Source: an uncultured Saprospiraceae bacterium
GTDB lineage: Bacteria; Bacteroidota; Bacteroidia; Chitinophagales; Saprospiraceae
Reading direction: 5' to 3'
NCBI GenBank assembly: GCA_937967535.1
Contig: CALCMV010000255.1
Coordinates: 1 to 28,563 of the forward strand
DNA: 28,563 nucleotides
Each line of letters opens with the position of its first letter. Position 1 is the first letter of the stretch. This document shows positions 22,582-28,563 of this stretch, piece by piece. Position numbers and translations under genes: made by a program. The notes under the pieces are model-generated. The model was not told the DNA's origin and did not search any database. It saw nothing but the letters and a program-made list of their open reading frames with translations.

Positions 22582-22771
22582 AATAGATGATTTAGATTTT
22601 TAACAAATATCTGAATTTGAATTGATTTATATTAGGGAACGCGCCATAAATAACTCCTTTTTACGTTTATTTATCGGATTTTGGTCATTGGGGAATTTGG
22701 AAATCGGAATAATTTGGAAATTCGGCTAAGGAAGGGTTATCAGTTTATAAATAATTCAAAATTGAAAACTG

Positions 22772-22795
22772 CCACAAAGACACGAAGACACAAAG
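22772..22795. repeat. family D fragment (CACAAAGACAC)
   Basis: CCACAAAGACACGAAGACAC followed by AAAG matches the arms of the element at 28450-28538. Only one arm is present here. Confidence 0.6.
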
Positions 22796-22819
22796 TATAA
22801 ATTTATCTTTCACTCTTGC

Positions 22820-22840
22820 GACGGCTAAAGTCGTCGGTAC
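22820..22840. repeat. single arm of the 6844-type palindrome
   Basis: GACGGCTAAAGTCGTCGGTA followed by C matches bases 6883-6903 with one difference. No opposite arm is nearby; the arm can itself form a short GACG/CGTC hairpin. Confidence 0.65.
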
Positions 22841-22928
22841 AGTTACTTGTCAAAATATTTTTTTATGAAAAAACAAGCTGTCTTGCACCTATCCGTAAAA
22901 TCCGGGTTCTATCTCCCCATAATTTTGT

Positions 22929-22936
22929 TATTTTTG
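22929..22936 (+). promoter_or_regulatory. candidate -7 box for fcl
   Basis: TATTTTTG, identical to the box before gatA, 40 bases before the fcl ATG. The -33 box is not clear. Confidence 0.4.
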
Positions 22937-22976
22937 CAAAACCTAAGGCAGTCAGCCTGATGGCGAAAAACAGATT

Positions 22977-23903
22977 ATGGAAAAAAATGCAAAGATATAC
23001 ATTGCCGGGCATCGCGGCATGGTCGGTTCTGCCATTCGACGGAAGTTGGAAGCAGAGGGTTATACGAATTTTGTAGTACGCACCTCGCGCGAGTTGGATT
23101 TGAGAAACCAACAAGCGGTCAACGTTTTTTTTGAACAAGAAAAACCGGAATACATCTTTTTGGCAGCAGCAAAAGTCGGCGGTATCCACGCAAATAATAC
23201 CCAACGCGGCGCATTTATTTATGATAATTTGATGATACAAAATAATGTCATTCATGCGGCGTATTTGAATGAAGTAAAAAAACTGATGTTTTTGGGTTCA
23301 TCTTGTATTTATCCCAAATTGGCTGACCAACCTCTCCGCGAAGATTGCCTCCTCACAGGCGCACTCGAACCCACCAACGAACCTTATGCCATCGCCAAAA
23401 TAGCAGGTATCAAAATGTGCGATGCCTACCGCGACCAATACGGCTGCAATTTTATCTCTGTAATGCCGACCAATCTTTATGGTCCGAATGATAATTATGA
23501 CCTTAAAAATTCGCATGTATTGCCTGCATTGCTTCGTAAATTTCACGAAGCAAAAGCCAATAACACACCGCATGTCGTCATGTGGGGAACGGGTACACCC
23601 AAGCGCGAGTTTTTGCATGTAGATGACCTTGCGGATGCTTGCTACCATCTCATGCTACACTATAATGAAGCCGAAACGGTCAATATCGGCACAGGCGAAG
23701 ATATTGCAATTAAAGACCTTGCATTACTCATCAAAAAAATCGTTGGTTATGAAGGGGAAATACAAAATGACCTCACTAAACCGGACGGTACGCCCCGCAA
23801 ATTGCTTGATGTCGGTAAATTGGCATCTAAAGGTTGGAAAGCGAAAATTGACCTTGAATCAGGGGTGCAAAGTGTGTATGAGGAGGTGAAAGAGAAGTTT
23901 TAA
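22977..23903 (+). CDS. fcl: GDP-L-fucose synthase
   Basis: 308 residues, the usual length. NADP-binding motif GHRGMVG at 11-17, and the short-chain dehydrogenase triad Ser108/109 (LGSSCIYP), Tyr137 and Lys141 (EPYAIAKIAG). The family segments VGGIHANN, MPTNLYGPNDNYD and GTPKREFLHVDDLADA are present. It converts GDP-4-keto-6-deoxymannose to GDP-L-fucose by epimerisation and reduction in the cytoplasm, for capsule, LPS or glycoprotein sugars. The partner gene gmd is not in the window. Its stop codon overlaps by three bases the stop of the convergent restriction gene, leaving no room for a terminator. Confidence 0.95.
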   Translation: MEKNAKIYIAGHRGMVGSAIRRKLEAEGYTNFVVRTSRELDLRNQQAVNVFFEQEKPEYIFLAAAKVGGIHANNTQRGAFIYDNLMIQNNVIHAAYLNEVKKLMFLGSSCIYPKLADQPLREDCLLTGALEPTNEPYAIAKIAGIKMCDAYRDQYGCNFISVMPTNLYGPNDNYDLKNSHVLPALLRKFHEAKANNTPHVVMWGTGTPKREFLHVDDLADACYHLMLHYNEAETVNIGTGEDIAIKDLALLIKKIVGYEGEIQNDLTKPDGTPRKLLDVGKLASKGWKAKIDLESGVQSVYEEVKEKF

Positions 23904-24979
23904 TCCGCAATGATAGGCTCCATGTAGCAATCTAAAAACTCTTCTGTAACGCCTCTGATTTTTCGCTTTTGGCAAAGAGCATAAAGTTCTTCTACGGCTG
24001 AATATGGAAAATATCGTGTGCCTAAATCTGCGAATTGGGGCTTATTGGCTTCTTTGTACACTTTATCACGTAGTTCGTCGGGAGCTACTATGACGTAGCG
24101 AGTTGGATAAGGAGGGAATTTGTCTTTGAAGTTTTTCATTCTACTCAAACCACTTGTTACGCCTGTGGAATGTTCGATTTCCATGACAGCAGGCATCAAT
24201 CGTCCGTTTTTAAACCAAATACAATCTATCATCATTGCTGCCTGTACTGCTTCGTCATACGCAGACATCAACCGTTCATCTTTTAATGAGGCAATCACAC
24301 CATCATATTCTCCGATTTTCTTATTTTCATACATTATACCCTTGTCATTTTGAGCAATCCATGTACGGAAATTGAGTTGTTTGCCAATGAAATAAAGGGC
24401 GATTTGGATTTGAGCATGACGACGCTGAATATTAATGTCAATTTCTTGGGTGTCACTGCCTTCCGGTAAAATAAGCGACTCATAGAAGGCATCCATAGTT
24501 GGAATTTCGGAGATGACAATGTCGGTGTCTATCTTTTCTAAGATTCCTGTTTTGTGAGGTTTGTCGGGTTTCCAAAGCAAGTGTTTATGACCTTTTCTGA
24601 TAGCTGTGATACCGCCTTTATCTTCAATTCTACCGGGATAACAATAATAAAATTCCGGTGTGTGCGCCAACAAACTTTCCAAAACACTCCGCGTATTATA
24701 ACTCGCGCCAAGTACCCTGTCAATACTCAATGGTCTGTTTGGAATAAAAGCATTGGCAACTCGCCAAATAAGTTCTTTTGAAATAGATTCTACTCTTGCG
24801 GCTTGCTCTGTTTCGCCTTTGCTTGGATTCCAACGTTTTATCCGAATCGGACCTTCGGGCAGATTTACACCGTCAATTCTGACGACAGCTTTAGTTTTTG
24901 GATTGATGTAATGATAAACGACATCTTTATCCAATTGATTGATAAAAGCCGCGATATTACTTGCAGATAATTTCCTCAT
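23900..24979 (-). CDS. type II restriction endonuclease (companion of the methyltransferase)
   Basis: 359 residues, soluble. The region DCIWFKNGRLMPAVMEIEHSTGVTSGLSRMKNF (from D252) gives a nuclease-like pattern D252...E267-x-E269, the ExE variant of PD-(D/E)XK seen in several restriction enzymes (EVEHTT type). It starts inside the last 23 bases of the methyltransferase gene, so the two are translated together with modification first, the usual safe order. The arrangement and length recall HgiDI-like enzymes, but the recognition site cannot be deduced. The gene converges on fcl with overlapping stops. An N-terminal helical region (1-110) has no clear motif. Confidence 0.8.
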   Translation of the reverse strand: MRKLSASNIAAFINQLDKDVVYHYINPKTKAVVRIDGVNLPEGPIRIKRWNPSKGETEQAARVESISKELIWRVANAFIPNRPLSIDRVLGASYNTRSVLESLLAHTPEFYYCYPGRIEDKGGITAIRKGHKHLLWKPDKPHKTGILEKIDTDIVISEIPTMDAFYESLILPEGSDTQEIDINIQRRHAQIQIALYFIGKQLNFRTWIAQNDKGIMYENKKIGEYDGVIASLKDERLMSAYDEAVQAAMMIDCIWFKNGRLMPAVMEIEHSTGVTSGLSRMKNFKDKFPPYPTRYVIVAPDELRDKVYKEANKPQFADLGTRYFPYSAVEELYALCQKRKIRGVTEEFLDCYMEPIIAD

Positions 24980-26141
24980 GGGCAGACAGGTTTACATTGG
25001 TTTGTTCGATAAAACTTAAAATGGTTTCGGCAAGTCCTTTAGCAGCCAAATAAGGTACACCATTACCGATAGTTTTAAACATATTAGATAAAGAAGTATA
25101 TTCAGGAATGACAAACTCCTTGGGGAGCGATTGTATAGCTAAAGCCTCTGCTGCCGATATTCGACGAACTTTGTACGGATGCAAATGCACCTCATTATTC
25201 CCGTAAGCAGCCGTAGGCGAATATCGCCACCGATGCAGTCGTTTGTAGGACTTTTTTAAATCATCTCCCTCGTCTATCGTTTGAAATTTGGGCAAGCCTG
25301 CTCTTGGTTGAAAATGATGATTTGCATTAGGATGATTTTCTACATTATTTTTTTTAAACCAATAATTTACGGTGAGTTCTTCGATGATATTTTCAGGGCA
25401 TTTCTTTTGATTATTTTCAAAGAATTTTTCTTGTTTGGGCCAATTTAATTGCATTAATTTCTCTTGTGAATATATCGTTTTTTCATTCCAATTAAATTCC
25501 TTTAATTTGGGTGAACCATTTACATGAAAACCAAAGTCAACCAGTACATTTCGCTTGAATCCTATCAAAATAATACGCTCTCTATCTTGTGGTGCGCCGT
25601 ATTCAATTGCATTGATTAATTTTTCAGTCAAATAATAACCGCTTTCGATGAGTTGTTTTTTTATAGATTCAAAAAATGCGCGATGTTTTTTTGTTCTGTA
25701 TAATCCTTTTACATTTTCAAAAAGAAAAAAATCAGGTTGGTTTTGGCTAATTAGTTGGACGTAAGTAGCAGAGAGTTTGCCATTTTCGCCTTTCGCGCCT
25801 TTATTTTTTCCACCAACAGAAAAATCAGGACAAGGTGGACCACCAATGAAACCAATCAGGTCTTTTTTATGTCGCGCTACTTTAATGGAATCTTGCAAAA
25901 ACTGTTCGTGATAAGGTTCGAGAAAATCGGTGATACTATTTAAGCAATAACCAAATTCGGGTGTAGAAATATCCAAATCCTGACGGGTAGATTTGTAAAT
26001 ATCCAAAAACGGTTTGTGATATTCATTCACAAATAAAGTCTCATATCCTGCCGTTTGCTCAAATCCCAAATCAAGAAAGCCCGCCCCTGCAAAGAAGGAG
26101 AAGATACCAATATTTAGCCCCTCATTGTGGTTGTTTATCAT
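24957..26141 (-). CDS. DNA cytosine-5 methyltransferase of a type II RM system
   Basis: 394 residues with all main C5 motifs in order: I, FSFFAGAGFLDLGFEQ (15-29); IV, GGPPCPDFSVGG with nucleophile Cys104; VI, ENV at 142-144; VIII, QDRER at 185-189; then the variable target-recognition region (about 200-325); IX, RRISAAEALAIQSLP; X, IGNGVPYLAAKGLAETI. It methylates a cytosine in the recognition site to protect host DNA. It is transcribed divergently from scpA across a 91-bp gap with a good promoter candidate, and the restriction gene follows. The cassette sits between chromosomal genes fcl and scpA, which suggests acquisition by transfer. Confidence 0.93.
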   Translation of the reverse strand: MINNHNEGLNIGIFSFFAGAGFLDLGFEQTAGYETLFVNEYHKPFLDIYKSTRQDLDISTPEFGYCLNSITDFLEPYHEQFLQDSIKVARHKKDLIGFIGGPPCPDFSVGGKNKGAKGENGKLSATYVQLISQNQPDFFLFENVKGLYRTKKHRAFFESIKKQLIESGYYLTEKLINAIEYGAPQDRERIILIGFKRNVLVDFGFHVNGSPKLKEFNWNEKTIYSQEKLMQLNWPKQEKFFENNQKKCPENIIEELTVNYWFKKNNVENHPNANHHFQPRAGLPKFQTIDEGDDLKKSYKRLHRWRYSPTAAYGNNEVHLHPYKVRRISAAEALAIQSLPKEFVIPEYTSLSNMFKTIGNGVPYLAAKGLAETILSFIEQTNVNLSAHEEIICK

Positions 26142-26162
26142 CCAAATTGTTTTAAATTTCTA

Positions 26163-26195
26163 CAAATTTACAAAAAAATACCTGCTAATGCCAAC
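26163..26195 (-). promoter_or_regulatory. candidate promoter of the methyltransferase gene
   Basis: On the minus strand TAAATTTG (26170-26163) fits TAnnTTTG exactly, with GTTG (26195-26192) 21 bases upstream as a weak -33 element. The -7 box lies 21 bases from the ATG. Confidence 0.5.
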
Positions 26196-26232
26196 TAAAG
26201 ACAATGAATCCGTAAATTCGTGATTATTAGAA

Positions 26233-26991
26233 ATGAGTACGACCACTTACAACATAAGTCTCCCTCAATTTGAGGGACCATTCGACCTGCTGCTGTTCTT
26301 TATTGAGCGCGATGAGTTGGACATTTACAATATTCCGATTGCGAAATTGACGGATGATTTTTTGGAGTACATTCGTCAGATGGAGGCTTTGAATATTGAC
26401 TTGGCGAGTGAGTTTATCTTGGTGGCGGCTACCTTGATGCGAATTAAGGCGAAGCTGCTGATACCTCGAAAAGAACTCGACGAAGAAGGCAATGAAATAG
26501 ACCCCCGCGAAGAACTCGTGCGCCGCCTCTTGGAGTACAAACGCTACAAAAGCGTACTCGACGATATGCGGAAGTTGGAGGAAATACGTGCAGGTAAAGA
26601 GGGGCGCGGCAATATCAGTAAGGAGTTGCGCGGCATTGCTACGAAGGCATTGGTAGATGCAGAATTGGAGTCGCTGACAATGTTCAAATTGCTGAAAACA
26701 TTTGAACGGGTACTCGCACGATTTGAGTATGAAAATCGGGAAGTGATACACAAGGTCGTCAAATATAATTACACGATTCAGCAAGAGCGAGAACGAATTT
26801 TGGTGGATGTCAGAAAACGCGAAAGGTCAGATTTTCATTATATTTTCAATGAAAAAAGATGCGACAATCGCATGCACGCTATTTTCATTTTTTTAGCATT
26901 ATTAGAATTATTACAATTGAGAGAAATTGGTATCATTGCCGGTGAGGGCGTGAATAATTTTTGGATTACGGGAGAAGTGAGTGACGAGTAG
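26233..26991 (+). CDS. scpA: segregation and condensation protein A
   Basis: 252 residues. The N-terminus ISLPQFEGPFDLLLFFIERDELDIYNIPIAKLTDDFLEYI is the ScpA/kleisin start; ASEFILVAATLMRIKAKLLIPR follows, then an acidic stretch and a winged-helix-like C-terminus (AIFIFLALLELLQLREIGIIAG). ScpA links the heads of SMC dimers and, with ScpB, forms the condensin complex for chromosome segregation. scpB is not adjacent. A complete, ordinary chromosomal gene divergent from the restriction-modification cassette. Confidence 0.95.
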   Translation: MSTTTYNISLPQFEGPFDLLLFFIERDELDIYNIPIAKLTDDFLEYIRQMEALNIDLASEFILVAATLMRIKAKLLIPRKELDEEGNEIDPREELVRRLLEYKRYKSVLDDMRKLEEIRAGKEGRGNISKELRGIATKALVDAELESLTMFKLLKTFERVLARFEYENREVIHKVVKYNYTIQQERERILVDVRKRERSDFHYIFNEKRCDNRMHAIFIFLALLELLQLREIGIIAGEGVNNFWITGEVSDE

Positions 26992-27138
26992 TGAGTAGCG
27001 AGTTTTTTGCTAGGCGAAACCTACAACACCACGACACTACGATACCACAACACAATTTTACAATCATATCTATCAAACTTTCCCGACTTTTATTATCTTG
27101 GTGAAATGAAAAGTGGTCGCTTGCCAAACGAGACATAA

Positions 27139-28269
27139 ATGAACGAATCAGAAGTCAAGAATATAGAAAACCTGACAGCAGAGGAGCAGGATATGCTCAA
27201 TTCGGTGCGATTTAGCCGGATTATCTTGCCTATTTTATTGGGCTTGGGCGTAGTGGCTTATATGATGTGGCGGTCATTTCAAAAAGAGAACTTGCCGCAG
27301 TTGGATTGGAATTTATTGACGATTTCCTTGTTGGGCTTGACCGTTTTTTTGTTGGGCTTGCGGCACATGGCATATGCCTTGCGTCTGCGGGTACTCACAG
27401 AGGGCGAATTTACTTGGCGCAAGTGCATTGAGTTGATTTTTATCTGGGAATTTAGTTCTGCCATCACCCCCACGAGTGTCGGCGGGTCGGGTGTTGCACT
27501 GTTTGTATTATCACAAGAAAAATTAGCTGCCGGAAAAATTGCTGCGATTATTTTCTACACCATTATACTGGATACCACGTTTTTTGTATTGGGCTTGCCG
27601 ATACTATTTCTTTTGTTGGGTACGCCGATGATTTTTCCGGGCGATTCTGTAGGTTCGAGTGTTATTACCAATTCGTTTTTTATTTCCTATGTCTTGATGC
27701 TGACTTATGGGGCAGTGTTTTTTTATGGTATTATTCTTCGTCCTGACCGTATTCGCAACTTACTTGGTTGGTTGACTTCTTGGAGATTCACTAAACGATT
27801 TCGGCGCGGTGCTATCAAAATGGCAAGCGATATGGTCACAACTTCCAAAGAAATTCGTACCAAACCTTTTTCTTATCACGCCACCGCTTTTGGTACTACG
27901 GCTGCTGCCTGGAGTATTCGTTTTGCCTTAGTGATGATATTGATGATTGCCTTCATACCTGCTGTGCGGGAGGGCTTGAGTTGGGCGCAACAGACTTTGC
28001 TTTATGGTAGGCTCGAAGCCATGTACGTTGTACTTGCACTCAGTCCGACTCCCGGTGGTACGGGTATCGCAGAGGCGGCTTTTGGTCCTTTTTTGCGGGA
28101 TTTTATCGTAGATGACAATGGAAAATACGCCGCAGGTATGGCGGTTTTGATTGCTTTTATCTGGCGTTTGCTGACCTATTATTTTTACCTATTAGCAGGG
28201 ACAATTGCCGTTCCGAATTGGATTCGTGGTGTCGTGAATGAACGGATTAAAGGAAGACGAAAAAAATAA
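27139..28269 (+). CDS. UPF0104/LPG-synthase-TM-like integral membrane protein
   Basis: 376 residues with about 7-8 hydrophobic segments (for example 31-46, 62-78, 137-165, 180-205, 258-275). Family signatures are present: IWEFSSAITPTSVGGSGVALFVLSQE in the first half and ALSPTPGGTGIAEAAFGPFL in the second, both with the PxxxGGxG loop. This is the lysylphosphatidylglycerol-synthase transmembrane/flippase-type domain without the soluble synthase domain; members are proposed to move lipids or lipid-linked sugars in the inner membrane. It is same-strand with scpA but 147 bp away. Substrate unknown. Confidence 0.85.
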   Translation: MNESEVKNIENLTAEEQDMLNSVRFSRIILPILLGLGVVAYMMWRSFQKENLPQLDWNLLTISLLGLTVFLLGLRHMAYALRLRVLTEGEFTWRKCIELIFIWEFSSAITPTSVGGSGVALFVLSQEKLAAGKIAAIIFYTIILDTTFFVLGLPILFLLLGTPMIFPGDSVGSSVITNSFFISYVLMLTYGAVFFYGIILRPDRIRNLLGWLTSWRFTKRFRRGAIKMASDMVTTSKEIRTKPFSYHATAFGTTAAAWSIRFALVMILMIAFIPAVREGLSWAQQTLLYGRLEAMYVVLALSPTPGGTGIAEAAFGPFLRDFIVDDNGKYAAGMAVLIAFIWRLLTYYFYLLAGTIAVPNWIRGVVNERIKGRRKK

Positions 28270-28320
28270 TCGACACTTTTTTTGAAATGGAAAATGTGTT
28301 GTGAATGTAAAATGTAAAAT
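28270..28320. repeat. family A fragment
   Basis: CGACACTTTTTTTGAAATGG and later AATGTAAAATGTAAAATAAG match one end of the family A elements. It begins immediately after the last stop codon. Confidence 0.55.
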
Positions 28321-28420
28321 AAGTGGAAGTACAAGTTTATCCCGTACAGTTGTCGGGAAAGTTTAAGTTTAAATAAATAATTCATTTTCAATGAATTATC
28401 ATAACTAAAAGTGTCGCTTA
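28319..28420. repeat. family B repeat, longer copy
   Basis: AAGTGGAAGTACAAGTTTA, mini-hairpin TCCCGTACAGTTGTCGGGA (28340-28358), AAGTTTAAGTTTAAATAAAT, then TTCATTTTCAATGAATTATC and an end in AAAAGTGTCGCTTAGT. Apart from the insert it is nearly identical to 17811-17890. Confidence 0.78.
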
Positions 28421-28422
28421 GT

Positions 28423-28554
28423 ATACTACTATACATGATGAGAACCTTGCCACAAAGTCACAAAGACACAAAGGGTAAATCGCTGATAATTAAGTAAATA
28501 TAATTTTTAAAATTCTTTGTGTCTTTGTGCCTTCGTGGCGATGTATAGTAGTAT
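28423..28554. repeat. palindromic element D, 132 bp
   Basis: The outer arms ATACTACTATACAT (28423-28436) and ATGTATAGTAGTAT (28541-28554) are perfect. The inner arms are CCACAAAGTCACAAAGACAC plus AAAG (28450-28473) against CTTTGTGTCTTTGTGCCTTC plus GTGG (28515-28538), nearly complementary. The interior is AT-rich, without coding capacity. Confidence 0.75.
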
Positions 28555-28563
28555 GGTTGCTTA

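Larger units (their letters stand above)
22582..22976. other. gap between divergent DUF5916 and fcl genes
   Basis: 395 bases of AT-rich DNA. It contains a family D fragment (22772-22795), half of the 6844-type palindrome (22820-22840) and a -7-like box for fcl (22929-22936). No gene was seen; a frame at 22816-23076 overlaps fcl and is a shadow. Confidence 0.65.

Noticed and set aside
23900..26141. Phage defence island
   Set aside because: Apart from the two-gene restriction-modification pair there are no other recognisable defence genes next to it; the toxin/antitoxin pairs are about 18 kb away.

Overview
The window is from a low-to-moderate GC member of the Bacteroidota, probably of the Saprospiria/Chitinophagia kind. 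The evidence is a type IX secretion (T9SS) C-terminal sorting domain, a DUF5916 barrel protein, two MbnP-like lipoproteins, promoter boxes of the TTTG/TAnnTTTG type, few Shine-Dalgarno sequences, and housekeeping genes (gatA, scpA, an lpxD-type paralogue, an mltD-type transglycosylase) that read like Bacteroidota orthologues. No rRNA, tRNA, CRISPR array, transposase or phage gene was recognised.

Layout. 1-1854: the 3' part of a UvrD-type helicase fused to a PD-(D/E)XK nuclease. 2305-4604: a secreted matrixin-type metalloprotease with an IPT/TIG-like domain and T9SS tail, split by a -1 frameshift at an A8G run. 4700-6430: an accessory strip with a 68-aa orphan, a PIN-domain toxin/antitoxin pair and a ParE/RelE-type pair; four copies of an intergenic repeat punctuate it, three of which carry a promoter-like sequence. 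6431-8205 (minus strand): a frameshifted DUF6941-like gene, a 129-aa unknown and a FemAB/GNAT-like acyltransferase. 8699-11202: a four-gene cluster of a coiled-coil protein, a large protein with a longin/roadblock-like C-terminal region, a Ras/Rab-like small GTPase and a PAS-like protein. This is the best candidate for an undescribed system, probably a bacterial small-GTPase signalling module. 11447-17796: a LytM/M23 lipoprotein, an lpxD paralogue, a small lipoprotein, gatA and mltD, with palindromic repeats between several of them. 18072-22581 (minus strand): two MbnP-family lipoproteins and a DUF5916 outer-membrane barrel. 22977-28269: GDP-L-fucose synthase, a two-gene type II restriction-modification cassette on the minus strand, scpA, and a multi-membrane UPF0104/LPG-synthase-like protein.

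The other striking theme is the intergenic DNA. Several families of imperfect palindromes of 60-250 bp, with terminal inverted repeats, fill many gaps between genes. At 12249-12951 one palindrome holds two others, each bounded by direct repeats that look like target duplications, so the order of insertion can be read. A separate small hairpin of about 19-25 bp (CCCG...CGGG) recurs six or seven times at different positions, partly inside the larger palindromes. No transposase is present, so any mobilisation would have to act in trans.

Functional links: the palindromes separate transcription units, including the GTPase gene from its upstream partner genes. Strong stem-loop terminators lie after the metalloprotease and between the convergent mltD and MbnP genes.
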